DNA from: Flavobacteriales bacterium
GTDB lineage: Bacteria > Bacteroidota > Bacteroidia > Flavobacteriales_F > PHOS-HE28
Assembly: GCA_030584065.1 (NCBI GenBank)
Contig: CP129489.1
Span: forward strand, 892,640 to 956,639
Length of the DNA: 64,000 nt
Reading direction: 5' to 3'
Of this stretch, positions 47,351 through 56,796 are shown piece after piece (position 1 is the stretch's first letter; every line of letters begins with the position of its first letter). The position numbers were made by a program, and so were the translations under genes. The notes under the pieces are model-generated. The model did not search any database. It saw only the letters and a program-made list of their open reading frames with translations, and was not told the origin of the DNA.

Positions 47351-49708
47351 ATGCCCATCCTCCTCCGCACCGCCATCGCCGCCGCCGTCCTCCTGCTCGG
47401 CCAGGCCCACGCCATCGCCCAGCCGCAGTTCCAATCGGTGCGCGGCACCATCACCGATGCCGACACCAGACAGCCGCTCATCGGCGCCACCGTGCTGCTC
47501 GTGGGCAGCGACCCGCTCATCGGCGCCACCAGCGACTTCGATGGCCGCTTCACCCTCAGCCAGGTGCCCGTGGGCCGCATCGCCCTGCAGGTGCGCATGC
47601 TCGGCTACGAGGAGCAGGCCCTCGGCAACCTCCTGGTCAATTCCGCCAAGGAGCTTGTGCTGGACATCCGCCTGCAGGAGTCGCTCGTCAGGCTCCAAGA
47701 GGTGGAGGTCACCGCCGGCAAGGGCCGTGGCGAGGTGCGCAACGACATGGCCATGCTCAGCGCCCGCCGGATCAGCGTGGAGGAGACCTCGCGCATCGCC
47801 GGCGGCATCAACGATCCCGCCCGCATGGTCACCGTCTTCCCCGGCGTCGCCGGCGACCCCGTCGGCAACAACACGATCGTTGTGCGGGGCAACTCCCCCA
47901 AGGGCGTCCTCTGGCGCCTGGAGGGCATGGAGGTCCCCAATCCCAACCATTTCGCCGACGATGGCACCACCGGCGGGCCCATCAACGTGCTCAACAGCGA
48001 CATGGTCGACAACAGCGACTTCTACACCGGAGCCTTCGCCGCCGAGTACGGCAACGTCACCAGCGCCGTCTTCGATATGAAGCTCCGCGACGGCAACGAC
48101 CGCAAGCGTGAGTACACCCTCAAGGCCGGCGTCCTCGGCACCGATCTCACCGCCGAAGGGCCGCTGCCCGGCATCAAGGGCGGCTCCTTCATCGCCAATT
48201 ACCGCTACAGCACCCTCGCACTCCTCGATGCCGCCGGCATCGTAGACTACCAGGGCGTGCCCAAGTACACCGATGCCGCATTCAAGCTCAAGCTCCCTGC
48301 GGCGAAGGCCGGCACCTTCTCCCTCTTCGGAATCGGCGGGCGCAGCAGCATCAGCCAGCAGGACCGCGGCGTGCAGGACGATACGCTATTCGCCACCAGC
48401 GAGTACGGCTCGCGCATGGGCGTGGCCGGCCTCACCCACACCCTCCTGCTCGGGTCCAGCAACTTCCTCTACAGCGCGGTGAGCATCAGCGGCAACGGCA
48501 GCGGCAGCGAGTACTTCGAGTCGCCCGCGCCCGGCGAGGACCCCTTGGCCCTCCGTCATGAGGACGACAATGCCCGGTGGACCATTCGCGCCTCCACCAC
48601 CCTCAACACCCGCATCAACGCCGCCCATAAGCTCCGCTCGGGCATCATCGTCTCCGCCGATCGCTTCCGCATCTACGCCAACACCTGGGACCCTGCCGAT
48701 CAGCGGATGGAGCTCAACCTCCTCCAGAGCGGCAGCGCCACCACTGTCCAGGCCTTCACCAGCTGGAAATGGCGCATCAGCGAGCAGTGGTCGCTCACCA
48801 GCGGACTCCACATGCTCCACTACGCCCTCAACGGCAGCACCAGCGTGGAACCACGCGCTGCCATCCGCTACCAGCGCACCCAGGCCCGCGCCTTCACCCT
48901 CGGCGCAGGCCTCCACAGCCGCACCGAGAGCCTCATGAACTACCTAGCCCGCGCCACCGACGCCCAGGGCCGTGCCACCCAGCCGAATCGAAGCATGGGG
49001 CTCTCCAAGGCCCTGCACGCCGTGGCCGGCTACGAGCACATGCTCGCCGAGGACCTTCAGCTCAAGGCCGAGGCCTACTATCAGTACCTCTTCAATCAGC
49101 CCGTGGAAGATGCCGCCGGAAGCGCCTTCTGGCTCGGCAACATGCAGGAATGGTACACCACCAAGCCTCTCGTCAACCGCGGCATCGGCTACAACGCCGG
49201 CGTCGAGCTCAGCATCGAGAAGTTCTTCACCCGTGGCTGGCACGCCCTTGCCACTGCCTCCGTCTTCGAATCGCGCTATCGCGCCCTCGACGGCACCTGG
49301 TACAACGCCCGCTTCGGCCTCGGCACCGTCGCCAACGCGCTCGCCGGCAAGGAATGGAAGGTCGGTGCTGCCGATAAGAACAAGATCCTCACCACCGGCA
49401 TCCGCTACAGCGTCCAGGGCGGCCAATGGCAAACGCCGCTCGATCTCCAAGCCAGCATCGCCGCTGGCTACCAGCAGGAGGGAAGCCCCCTTATGGGCCG
49501 CAAGGGCTTGCCCATCCACAAGGTCGACATGGTGCTCGCCTACCGCATCGGCCGCGCCAAGGCCAGCCACGAATTCAAGGTCGATGTGCAGAACGTCCTC
49601 AACGCCCAGACCCCCGTGTGGTACTGGTACAATGGCCGCCACCGGCGCATCGACCCTGTCAACCAGCTCGCCGTCCTTCCCGTCCTCCAGTACACGCTGC
49701 GCTTCTGA
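47351..49708 (+). CDS. TonB-dependent receptor with carboxypeptidase-regulatory-like N-domain
   Basis: The product has 785 residues. A signal peptide (LLRTAIAAAVLLLGQAHAIA) is followed by a CarboxypepD_reg-like domain (VRGTITDADTRQPLIGATVL, then SDFDGRFTLSQVPVG), the TonB plug (DPARMVTVFPGVAGDPVGNN, then TIVVRGNSPKGVLWRLEGM, then EVPNPNHF) and a 22-strand-type barrel ending VLPVLQYTLRF. No SusD partner is next to it, so it is not a Sus-type polysaccharide system; the ligand may be a siderophore, vitamin or other small molecule. It is terminated by a strong hairpin shared with the convergent gene. Confidence 0.9.
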   Translation: MPILLRTAIAAAVLLLGQAHAIAQPQFQSVRGTITDADTRQPLIGATVLLVGSDPLIGATSDFDGRFTLSQVPVGRIALQVRMLGYEEQALGNLLVNSAKELVLDIRLQESLVRLQEVEVTAGKGRGEVRNDMAMLSARRISVEETSRIAGGINDPARMVTVFPGVAGDPVGNNTIVVRGNSPKGVLWRLEGMEVPNPNHFADDGTTGGPINVLNSDMVDNSDFYTGAFAAEYGNVTSAVFDMKLRDGNDRKREYTLKAGVLGTDLTAEGPLPGIKGGSFIANYRYSTLALLDAAGIVDYQGVPKYTDAAFKLKLPAAKAGTFSLFGIGGRSSISQQDRGVQDDTLFATSEYGSRMGVAGLTHTLLLGSSNFLYSAVSISGNGSGSEYFESPAPGEDPLALRHEDDNARWTIRASTTLNTRINAAHKLRSGIIVSADRFRIYANTWDPADQRMELNLLQSGSATTVQAFTSWKWRISEQWSLTSGLHMLHYALNGSTSVEPRAAIRYQRTQARAFTLGAGLHSRTESLMNYLARATDAQGRATQPNRSMGLSKALHAVAGYEHMLAEDLQLKAEAYYQYLFNQPVEDAAGSAFWLGNMQEWYTTKPLVNRGIGYNAGVELSIEKFFTRGWHALATASVFESRYRALDGTWYNARFGLGTVANALAGKEWKVGAADKNKILTTGIRYSVQGGQWQTPLDLQASIAAGYQQEGSPLMGRKGLPIHKVDMVLAYRIGRAKASHEFKVDVQNVLNAQTPVWYWYNGRHRRIDPVNQLAVLPVLQYTLRF

Positions 49709-49728
49709 GCCCCGCGCAGGACTTCAAA

Positions 49729-49770
49729 GAGCAAAGAGAAAGGGCCCCGCAGGGCCCTTTCTCTTTGCTC
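49729..49770. terminator. Bidirectional terminator, perfect 19-bp inverted repeat
   Basis: GAGCAAAGAGAAAGGGCCC (49729-49747) pairs with its exact complement at 49752-49770 around a CGCA loop. It has A-rich and T-rich arms on each side and lies between the convergent TonB receptor and minus-strand genes. Confidence 0.9.
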
Positions 49771-49787
49771 GGTTGGACCGAGTGGCC

Positions 49788-50234
49788 TCAGCCGCGCCGG
49801 AAGAACATCCGCGTGATGAAGATGCCCTGGCCGTCCTTGTCCCCCGCATCGCTCTCCACACCGCTCGTCACGTGCACCAGCACCCAGCCATCTGCGGCCA
49901 TCTTGTTGATCTTGTCGGAGATCATGGCATCGTTGCTGGCGATGTTCTGGAAGTTGATGCCGGCGCCGCTGAAGAAGTTCAGCAGTTTCGTCTCCTTGAA
50001 GCTGTCGATCTTCAGGTCGCTGCGGTCCACATCGCCCTGGTCGCTCTTCTTGCCGTCCGTCCGCACCGTGGTGGCGGCATCCACGTTCACTTCAGAGGTG
50101 CTCTCGATCATCCGGGATCGGCCGATTCCCATGGGGATGATGCTCTCGATGACGGTGAGGACCTTGTACTGCTGGGCGCTCAGGTCCAAGGTGAGGCCCA
50201 GGCCCAAGGCAAGGAGTAGGGGAGTGCGTTTCAT
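49788..50234 (-). CDS. Small secreted hypothetical protein
   Basis: The product has 148 residues from ATG 50234, with a signal peptide (MKRTPLLLALGLGLTLDLSA). The mature part has QQYKVLTVIESIIPMGIGRS at the start and INKMAADGWVLVHVTSGVES near the end, then GIFITRMFFRR, a layout that resembles DUF4177-like domains in which an AxxGWxLV strand is followed by a basic C-terminal strand. It is probably periplasmic. No enzyme motif is seen. Confidence 0.65.
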   Translation of the reverse strand: MKRTPLLLALGLGLTLDLSAQQYKVLTVIESIIPMGIGRSRMIESTSEVNVDAATTVRTDGKKSDQGDVDRSDLKIDSFKETKLLNFFSGAGINFQNIASNDAMISDKINKMAADGWVLVHVTSGVESDAGDKDGQGIFITRMFFRRG

Positions 50235-50339
50235 GGTGTTCTGTTGCTTGTAGCGCAAAGCAAGCATGCTCCGCCGTTCAGAGCGGCGGGAATCCGCATG
50301 AACGGCAGTGCGAAGGGGGCGAGCGGCGATCCGCAGGCC

Positions 50340-51113
50340 TCAGAGCACCCGGCGGAGCATGCGCAGCTTGTGCGTGTAGCGCGCCTCTTCGGGATTGTAG
50401 ATGCCCTGATGGTCCAGCTTGTCGATCCGCACGCGGCCGCTGCTGTGGATGATCCGCAGGTCGTCCTCCTCGTTGCGCGTGAGCACGATCCCCACATGCA
50501 CGATGCGGCCCTCCTCATTATCGAAGAAGGCCAGGTCGCCGGGCTCACAGAGGTCCAGCAGTTCCACCACATCGCCCTCGGCCGCCTGCTGGCTGGCATC
50601 GCGAGGCAGGTAGATGCCCATCAGGATGAAGATCATCTGCACCAGCCCGCTGCAATCAACGCCCCATGGGGTGCGGCCGCCCCACAGGTAAGGTGCGCCC
50701 AGGAAGGGGTGCAGGTACAGCTCCAGCAGGTCGGCCCTTTCCAGGTCGGGGCGGTGGTTCGTCACCGCTTGTACCGGCACGCGGTGGTTCTGCCACAGGA
50801 TGGTGCCATCCGCATAGAACGGGAGCACGGCGCCGTAGGTGAGCGGCACCTGGCGCTCCCCCAGGTCCACGATGGTGCTCTGGTCGATCACCCGCAGGTC
50901 GGGGTCGAAGTTGGGCGTGGGGCAGGGGAGGATCTGCTTGTGGTCAACCCAGCCCTCGTAGCCGTCATGGTCGAACCGCAGGCGGCTCCATGCACCGCGT
51001 GTGTCCAGCACCTGCGCGGTCTCGCCGAATAGCCATTGCGACACCATTTCGGAGCGGTCACTCGGCTCGGCGCGCACTGGAACGATGGAGAGGGGGCAGA
51101 TGACGGAATTCAT
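50340..51113 (-). CDS. NlpC/P60 (C40) cysteine peptidase with SH3-like N-domain
   Basis: The product has 257 residues. Residues 1-130 hold one or two bacterial SH3-like modules (SIVPVRAEPSDRSEMVSQWL, then YGAVLPFYADG). Residues 132-257 are the NlpC/P60 domain: YLWGGRTPWGVDCSGLVQ with catalytic C154, and H206 in RIVHVGIVL. Such enzymes cleave peptide cross-links in peptidoglycan stems between D-Glu and mDAP. No signal peptide is evident at the N-terminus, so it may act in the cytoplasm in muropeptide recycling, as YkfC-type enzymes do. Confidence 0.88.
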   Translation of the reverse strand: MNSVICPLSIVPVRAEPSDRSEMVSQWLFGETAQVLDTRGAWSRLRFDHDGYEGWVDHKQILPCPTPNFDPDLRVIDQSTIVDLGERQVPLTYGAVLPFYADGTILWQNHRVPVQAVTNHRPDLERADLLELYLHPFLGAPYLWGGRTPWGVDCSGLVQMIFILMGIYLPRDASQQAAEGDVVELLDLCEPGDLAFFDNEEGRIVHVGIVLTRNEEDDLRIIHSSGRVRIDKLDHQGIYNPEEARYTHKLRMLRRVL

Positions 51114-51214
51114 GGGGAGGAGCGAGCTGATGGGTTGGTGCTTGGCGGATGGTGATGGCTTCGGTCCGTCGCACGCCGTGAGGGATTGCGCAACATGTGC
51201 GGGCCCATGGGCGC

Positions 51215-52393
51215 TTACAGCGCCTCGATCACCATCGCGCTTGCGCCGCCGCCGCCGTTGCAGATGCCGGCTGCGCCGTACCGGGCGCCGTTCTGCTGCA
51301 GCACGCCGATCAGCGTGACGATGATGCGCGCGCCGCTGCAGCCCAGCGGATGGCCCAGGCTCACCGCGCCGCCGTTCACGTTCACCTTGGCGGGGTCGAG
51401 GCCCATGAGCTTGGTGTTGGCGATGCCGACCACGCTGAAGGCCTCGTTCAGCTCAACGTATTGGATGTCGCTCAGATTCAGGCCCGCCTTCTCCACCGCA
51501 CGGGGCAGCGCCTTAGCCGGGGTGGTGGTGAACCACTCGGGCGCCTGCTCGGCATCGGCGTAGCTCAGCACGCGCGCCAGCGGCTTCAGGCCGAGTTCCT
51601 TCGCCTTGTCCGCGCTCATCAGCACCAACGCGGCCGCGCCGTCGTTGATGGTGCTTGCGTTGGCGGCCGTCACCGTGCCGTCCTTCTGGAACACGGGCTT
51701 CAGGCCGGGGATCTTGTCGAAGCTCACGTTCTTGTATTCCTCGTCCTCGCTCACCACCACATCGCCCTTGCGGGTCTTCACGGTAACGGGCACTACCTCC
51801 TCCTTGAACCTGCCTGCAGCCCAGGCGGCAGCGCTGCGCTTGTAGCTCTCGATGGCGAAAGCGTCCTGCTCCTCGCGGCTGATGCCGTGCTCCTTGGCGC
51901 AGAGCTCGGCGCTCACGCCCATGGCAGTCTGGTGGTACACGTCCGTGAGGCCGTCCTTCACGATGCCATCGATCAGCTGCCCATGGCCGTAGCGATAGCC
52001 GTAACGGGCCTTCTCCACATAGTAAGGGGTCTGGCTCATGCTCTCCATGCCGCCCGCCACCACCACATCGGCATCGCCGAGCAGGATGTCCTGGGCGGCC
52101 ATCATGATGGCCTTCATGCCGCTGGCGCACACCTTGTTCACGGTGGTGCAGGCCACTTCGTTCGGCAGTCCGGCGAACCGGGCGGCCTGGCGCGCAGGTG
52201 CCTGCCCCAGGTTCGCCTGCAGCACACTGCCCATGATCACTTCGTTCACCTGGTCGGGGGCGATGCCGGCGCGCTCCACAGCGGCCTTCACGGCCGTGGC
52301 GCCCAATTGGGTGGCAGGGACTTCGGCCAGGCTGCCTCCGAAGGAGCCCATGGGCGTGCGTACGGCGGAAATGATGACGACTTCGCGGGCCAT
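51215..52393 (-). CDS. Acetyl-CoA C-acetyltransferase (thiolase)
   Basis: The product has 392 residues from ATG 52393. Thiolase catalytic residues are intact: C89 in [12 protein letters not shown]348 in [10 protein letters not shown] and C378 in ICNGGGGAS; the NEAF motif is present ([10 protein letters not shown]). It would condense two acetyl-CoA to acetoacetyl-CoA or act in the reverse direction; the biosynthetic versus degradative role is not certain. The gene is alone and divergent from the tRNA-Ser gene. Confidence 0.93.
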   Translation of the reverse strand: MAREVVIISAVRTPMGSFGGSLAEVPATQLGATAVKAAVERAGIAPDQVNEVIMGSVLQANLGQAPARQAARFAGLPNEVACTTVNKVCASGMKAIMMAAQDILLGDADVVVAGGMESMSQTPYYVEKARYGYRYGHGQLIDGIVKDGLTDVYHQTAMGVSAELCAKEHGISREEQDAFAIESYKRSAAAWAAGRFKEEVVPVTVKTRKGDVVVSEDEEYKNVSFDKIPGLKPVFQKDGTVTAANASTINDGAAALVLMSADKAKELGLKPLARVLSYADAEQAPEWFTTTPAKALPRAVEKAGLNLSDIQYVELNEAFSVVGIANTKLMGLDPAKVNVNGGAVSLGHPLGCSGARIIVTLIGVLQQNGARYGAAGICNGGGGASAMVIEAL

Positions 52394-52445
52394 GTGATAT
52401 CGGGTTGGGATTGAGGCGGCGAAGGTACCGAGCGCATCCATGCGA

Positions 52446-52474
52446 TTGGCGAACCGAAGAGCCTCCTATATTTG
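52446..52474 (+). promoter_or_regulatory. Bacteroidota-type promoter of tRNA-Ser
   Basis: TTG at 52446-52448 and TATATTTG at 52467-52474 are spaced 18 bp apart, close to the -33 TTG / -7 TAnnTTTG consensus of Bacteroidota primary sigma, 41 bp before the tRNA. Confidence 0.65.
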
Positions 52475-52515
52475 CCCCCCGTTCGCGGGAGGAAGTTCTT
52501 TGGGGCAGAATCCAC

Positions 52516-52605
<90 letters not shown>

Positions 52606-52612
52606 AAAATCA

Positions 52613-52649
52613 CCAAAGCCCCTGTAAATCAGGGCTTTGGGATTTTTTT
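52613..52649 (+). terminator. Rho-independent terminator after tRNA-Ser
   Basis: CCAAAGCCC (52613-52621) pairs with GGGCTTTGG (52632-52640), followed by GA and seven T (52643-52649). It lies inside the mobile element. Confidence 0.9.
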
Positions 52650-52680
52650 GCCGGACTCTTTCCGGTCCGAATTAGCTCCT

Positions 52681-52726
52681 CCTCAGCTCCTCGACATGGA
52701 CAGAAGCCATGAACGAGGAGCTGAGG
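52681..52726 (+). promoter_or_regulatory. Inverted repeat around the integrase start codon
   Basis: CCTCAGCTCCTCG (52681-52693) is the exact complement of CGAGGAGCTGAGG (52714-52726). The 20-nt loop contains the integrase ATG at 52709, so the mRNA could fold to expose or hide the start. Confidence 0.45.
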
Positions 52727-53875
52727 AAGCTGATTGAGTCCCTGCAGCGGACGCAGGACTATCGCCCGGCCTACCTGAGCAAGGGCAAGGAGTGGATGAT
52801 CTGCTACTACGTGACGCACCCCGTCCGCGGGGTGCGCGTGCGGAAGAAGGAGATGCTCAACCATATCCGCGATCGTGCCGAGCGCTTGCGCTTCGCCAGG
52901 CGACGGATCCGGGAGCTCAACATCGCCCTGGCCCTGGGATGGTCCCCGTTCGACCCGGGCCGCGACATGCGAGGGGCGAAGCCATTGGCGAAGGCCTTCG
53001 AGGAGTTCCTCAAGGCCAAGGAGCGCGAGCGGATCCGGCCCGACAGCATGCGGTCCTACACCAGCATGGTGGGCATCCTGCGCGAATGGGCCTCCCGCAA
53101 CGGGCTGGGGGCCATCGGGGTGGGGGAGTTCAGCTCCTCCCACGCCAGGCGCTTCATGCAGGACAGCTACATCGACCGGGAGCTCTCCCCGCGGTCCTTC
53201 AACAACTACCACACCTTCTATGTCACCCTGTGGAACTGGCTCCGTGAGCATGGCTACTTGCGCGAGAACGTCTTCCATGGGATAAAGAAGAAGCGGCTCG
53301 ACCCCGATGGGTCCCAACGGCGATCCCCCAGCATGCATGAGCGGGCCCAGATCCGCGCCTACCTGGAGCGCGAGAACCCGAGGTTCTTCGCCTTCTGCCT
53401 GCTCTGCTTCCACTGCGGGATCCGGCCCAAGGAGGCATTCATGCTCAAGCCCGAGCACTTCAGCATCCCCGGCCGGTTCATCCTGGTCCCCGGATCGGTG
53501 GCCAAGAACCACCGCACCCAAGGCGTGGCCATCCCGGAGGTCATGGTGCCCAACCTGGAGGGCCTGCGCCTGGAGGGGCAGTCCCCGGAGCACTACGTGT
53601 TCAGCACGGGCTTCGAGCCCGGACCCAAGCTCTGCTGCTCGCGTGACAGCGGCCGCGCCTGGACGCGGATGCGCCAGGCCATCGGCCTGGCCAAGGAGGT
53701 CACCATGTACCAGCTCAAGCATGCCGGCGGCGAGCAGCTCAGCCGCGACGGGGTGGGAGAGGTGGACTTGATGAACCACCTCAGGCACCATGACCTCTCG
53801 GAGACCAGCACCTACACGCGCCGCACCTACAAGATGGGCGTGCGCGATGTGCTGAAGAAGGCCTCGCGCTTCTAG
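52709..53875 (+). CDS. Tyrosine-type site-specific integrase
   Basis: The product has 388 residues. An N-terminal core-binding domain (about residues 90-190, with SMRSYTSMVGILREWASRNG, then FNNYHTFYVTLWNWLREHGY) precedes the catalytic domain. R239 lies in GIRPKEAF, a histidine in YQLKHAGGEQL, then HHDLSETSTYTRRTY with nucleophile Y369. The second active-site arginine of HxxR is not at the usual place, as in many Bacteroidota integrases with a KHTG-like box. It would insert the element at the tRNA-Ser 3-prime end 104 bp upstream. Its stop overlaps that of the convergent gene in a CTAG. Confidence 0.9.
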   Translation: MNEELRKLIESLQRTQDYRPAYLSKGKEWMICYYVTHPVRGVRVRKKEMLNHIRDRAERLRFARRRIRELNIALALGWSPFDPGRDMRGAKPLAKAFEEFLKAKERERIRPDSMRSYTSMVGILREWASRNGLGAIGVGEFSSSHARRFMQDSYIDRELSPRSFNNYHTFYVTLWNWLREHGYLRENVFHGIKKKRLDPDGSQRRSPSMHERAQIRAYLERENPRFFAFCLLCFHCGIRPKEAFMLKPEHFSIPGRFILVPGSVAKNHRTQGVAIPEVMVPNLEGLRLEGQSPEHYVFSTGFEPGPKLCCSRDSGRAWTRMRQAIGLAKEVTMYQLKHAGGEQLSRDGVGEVDLMNHLRHHDLSETSTYTRRTYKMGVRDVLKKASRF

Positions 53876-54453
53876 GAGCAGCCCCTCATGCCCACCAGGG
53901 CCGCGAAGGCCGCGAAGGCCGCGAACATGGCCGCGAAGAAGGCGTATTGCTTGCTCGTGCGCGCGATCTCATTGGCGGCCCTCATCTCCCGGATGCTCTC
54001 CTCCGCCGACCGGGCGCTGATCATGGCAGCCGACGCGCTCTGCTCCGATGCCAACGCCGACCGCCTCGCCAAGGAAATGGTCTCCTCCTGTGCCTCCAGG
54101 GTGCTCTCGAGCAGCTTGTCATTGAGATTGGTGCGGGTCAAACGCTGCGCGATGCTCGCCGTGACGCCGTTCTCGGATGCTTCAATGCCGAAGCCGCTCA
54201 GCCGGTACCCTCTGAATGGGACCTGGTAGTTGCGTTCGGAGTCGATCCGCCATTGTATGTGGATACTTCTCCCCCTGGCCTCCTCGAACATGCCCTCCTG
54301 CCTCAGGCGATACAGTATGCGGCTCACGAACGCCTTGCCCTCCTGCCCTTTGTACCGATCAGGAAGGATGTCATCAATCCAGAGGGTCGGACCTTCGGTC
54401 CGCATGGCCTGTAGCAGACCGGTGGCGAACTCGTCATCGGATTCGTCGTCCAT
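53872..54453 (-). CDS. Coiled-coil protein with C-terminal membrane helix (unknown)
   Basis: The product has 193 residues from ATG 54453, with a -7-like TACCGTTTG upstream. The N-terminal 60 residues include a winged-helix-like stretch (RYKGQEGKAFVSRILYRLRQ). The next 60 residues begin with a basic strand segment. Residues 125-170 are a coiled coil (LEAQEETISLARRSALASEQ, SAEESIREMRAANEIA). One membrane helix ends the protein (YAFFAAMFAAFAAFAALVG), so it would be tail-anchored. No family recognised. As cargo of a mini element beside DUF3800, a defence or effector role is possible. Confidence 0.65.
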   Translation of the reverse strand: MDDESDDEFATGLLQAMRTEGPTLWIDDILPDRYKGQEGKAFVSRILYRLRQEGMFEEARGRSIHIQWRIDSERNYQVPFRGYRLSGFGIEASENGVTASIAQRLTRTNLNDKLLESTLEAQEETISLARRSALASEQSASAAMISARSAEESIREMRAANEIARTSKQYAFFAAMFAAFAAFAALVGMRGCS

Positions 54454-54629
54454 GGGTGCAAACGGTATCTCAATCCGAAAATAGGCACTCCGGGGTATCT
54501 TACCGCTCAAGATGGAAGCCAGGCATCCTCGATATCCCAATTGGGCGCTGAAGCTCTTGGCGTGGATCATCGCCCTGGTGTGAGCGAATGGTGTGGCTCA
54601 TTAGCAAGCTGGATCTCTAATCACCGACC

Positions 54630-55466
54630 ATGGATAAGGCCAACTACGGTGCCATCAGACAAGGGTACCAACCTCCGCACCTGCGGGAAAAGTTCGCATT
54701 GTTCATTGATGAATCGGGACATGCGCACCAATCGAATGTCGACGCGAATAACGCCTTCCTCACGGTTTGTGGAGTTCTGTTCTCTAAAGACGATTACGGC
54801 CCCTTCAAGAGCTCGTTCAAGAGTTTGAAGCAGGACGTATTCGATTCAGTCGACGTGGTCTTCCATTCAAGGGATATCAGGAAGCGCCAGGGGCCCTTCA
54901 GAAGGCTGCATGACGAAGCAATCAATGAGCTTTTCGTGACTAGGATGAACCGGGCAATATCAGAATCCAGGTTCACTGTGGTGGCCACAGTGATAGATAA
55001 GAGGGAATTCTCGAGGAACTACCCATTTAGTACGTTTGACGTATACGTGATAGCGTTGGAGATGATTATGGAAAGAGTCCTGTATAGGTTGCAGAAGAAG
55101 GGGATCTTACTTTACAACAAATCTGTCAAGATTATAGCAGAATCAAGAGGTAAAAACGAAGATAAGCTTCTTCTTGGTGCGTACAATAAGATTGTTGACA
55201 CTGGTAACAAATACAACACTCCCGAAAGATTCCAGTCATTGTTTACTGGGATCACATTCAAGCGAAAGTCAGAACGAATAGACGGGTTGGAATTGGCGGA
55301 TTTGTGCGCCTATCCGATAAGCAGGCATGTTCAGGATCCGTTAGTAAGCCACCCATCATTCCCAATTATTCAACCCAAACTACTTCGGACGATCAAGCAC
55401 GGGTATAACGCTGGAATCAAGCGATTTCCACCACCTGGTACAACCAGGTCGGGATGGTATCCATAG
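54630..55466 (+). CDS. DUF3800 domain protein
   Basis: The product has 278 residues. It contains the DUF3800 marks: FALFIDESGH with D27 and E28, VVFHSRDIRKRQGPF, IAESRGKNEDKLL and near the end GLELADLCAYPISRH. The family has an RNase-H-like fold with an acidic triad and is common on mobile and defence islands, though its biochemical activity is little known. The gene is AT-rich relative to its neighbours, which supports horizontal origin. It is divergent from the coiled-coil gene. Confidence 0.88.
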   Translation: MDKANYGAIRQGYQPPHLREKFALFIDESGHAHQSNVDANNAFLTVCGVLFSKDDYGPFKSSFKSLKQDVFDSVDVVFHSRDIRKRQGPFRRLHDEAINELFVTRMNRAISESRFTVVATVIDKREFSRNYPFSTFDVYVIALEMIMERVLYRLQKKGILLYNKSVKIIAESRGKNEDKLLLGAYNKIVDTGNKYNTPERFQSLFTGITFKRKSERIDGLELADLCAYPISRHVQDPLVSHPSFPIIQPKLLRTIKHGYNAGIKRFPPPGTTRSGWYP

Positions 55467-55898
55467 CCCCTAAAAAACAAGAGTCCAGTCGATACATGAC
55501 CGACCGAACCCTTGCCGACTGGGAAACCCCTGTCCGGGTGTAAAAGTAGTTGCTATGTAGCCGAGAACATAACTGAGTCAATAATTTATCAACACGGTTT
55601 GAACAGCGGTAGAATGACTAATGTATCAGAATATGAGCATGTTACGAAGAAGGATGTTGAAGCCATTTCATTAGAGAGGCGATGTCCTGGTGAGGCCTTC
55701 GGGCCCTCACCCGCCGAAATGGCGACTCATATGCGGGCTGGATTGGTAGGGGAAGTCGGCAGCTGTGTTAGGCCAATAATTTATTGGTCAAGAACCCGGA
55801 CCGTACCCGGACCGATTTGCCTGCTCCCAACGCACAACTGAACGTCAGATCACGCGGTAAACACTAGGCCGGAATCTCTGTGCGGCATGGTGAGGCAT
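55467..55898. other. AT-rich non-coding tail of the mobile element
   Basis: No convincing gene. One 109-codon frame (55512-55841) has no ribosome-binding site, odd composition and no recognisable domain. A short inverted repeat (CCAATAA/TTATTGG, 55773-55787) and a doubled ACCCGGACCG motif (55795-55821) lie close to the attachment site and might be integrase or accessory-protein binding sites. Confidence 0.5.
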
Positions 55899-55913
55899 TC
55901 CCCCCCTCTCCGC
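55899..55913 (+). repeat. attR: 15-bp direct repeat
   Basis: Exact copy of the tRNA-Ser 3-prime end TCCCCCCCTCTCCGC at 52591-52605, marking the right boundary of the element. Confidence 0.85.
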
Positions 55914-55920
55914 CAAGCTG

Positions 55921-55951
55921 AAGCCGTCCATCGCAAGATGGGCGGCTTTTC
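55921..55951 (+). terminator. Probable original tRNA-Ser terminator displaced to the right of attR
   Basis: AAGCCGTCCATC (55921-55932) pairs with GATGGGCGGCTT (55937-55948) through one G-U pair around a GCAA tetraloop, then TTT. It lies 8 bp after attR, as the terminator at 52613 lies 8 bp after attL. Confidence 0.7.
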
Positions 55952-56226
55952 GCTTCATACCGTTCGGGTGGAGCGTCTGCAAGGGTGTGCCTGGGAGTTC
56001 GCGCCATGCAGCGGCCGGCCGCATCGTCCAGGGAGGGCACCAACCTGTGAGCAAGGAGGAGGCGGCCCATGGAACTGGAGCCGGCCGATGCCGAGGCGCG
56101 GCCCGAGGCATCGACAGCCTGGTCCGTTCCTTTGGCTACCCGGCGCCCTTGCGGCGCGCTCACGCTTGGTGTTTTATGTCCAGAGGATTAGACCAAGGCG
56201 CTTTTCCCCTTCCTTTGCGCCCCGCT
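55952..56226. other. Intergenic region before tRNA-Pro
   Basis: No supported gene; overlapping open frames here have no consistent coding signal. The region ends with a tRNA promoter box. Confidence 0.5.
56210..56217 (+). promoter_or_regulatory. Putative -7 box of tRNA-Pro
   Basis: TTCCTTTG ends 9 bp before the tRNA, the same distance as CACCTTTG before tRNA-Arg. Confidence 0.4.
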
Positions 56227-56300
56227 CGGGGCGTAGCGTAGCCCGGTATCGCGCCTGGTTTGGGACCAGGAGGTCGTCAGTTCGAATCTGGCCGCCCCGA
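56227..56300 (+). tRNA. tRNA-Pro (anticodon TGG)
   Basis: The acceptor stem CGGGGCG/CGCCCCG, anticodon stem CCTGG/CCAGG with loop TTTGGGA, and a T-loop TTCGAAT are all present in 74 nt. No CCA is encoded. Confidence 0.95.
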
Positions 56301-56307
56301 CAGGATG

Positions 56308-56334
56308 AAGGGTCAACCGATGGTTGGCCCTTTG
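56308..56334 (+). terminator. Hairpin after tRNA-Pro
   Basis: AAGGGTCAACC pairs with GGTTGGCCCTT (one G-U pair) across a short GAT loop, followed by a short T run. Confidence 0.6.
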
Positions 56335-56454
56335 TCATGCGGAGCTGTCGCAGAGGCTTGGGTAAGGATGGCGCATCCATAGGGCCGCTCTCGGCAGAAT
56401 CCGCTCATCGTGGAGGTGTTTGCGCCCTACGGCCGAGCGCTCGTGCGCGATGCG

Positions 56455-56462
56455 CACCTTTG
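56455..56462 (+). promoter_or_regulatory. Putative -7 box of tRNA-Arg
   Basis: CACCTTTG ends 9 bp before the tRNA start, matching the spacing in front of tRNA-Pro. Confidence 0.4.
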
Positions 56463-56471
56463 CAGGCTCCG

Positions 56472-56545
<74 letters not shown>

Positions 56546-56796
56546 CATCGTGCGCGGATGGCGGCCGTTGAGACCTGACCGCGCAGCGGCCCCGTCGACA
56601 AGGTTATCAACACCCGTGCGCCGCCATTCAACAAGGGCGGCTTGAGCCTGCATGCCGGGAACCGGCCCGGGAACCGGAACTTCCATCGGATCCTCAGGGT
56701 GACTGGTCGAAATGTTGATTTCCAGCGGGTTCCACTCGCGTATGCCCCTTCGGCCCGGGCCAACTTCGCACCCCGGAATTCCAACGTGAACACCTG

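Noticed and set aside
55512-55841. 109-codon frame at the right end of the mobile element
   Set aside because: No ribosome-binding site, unusual composition and no domain; it overlaps likely recombination sites.
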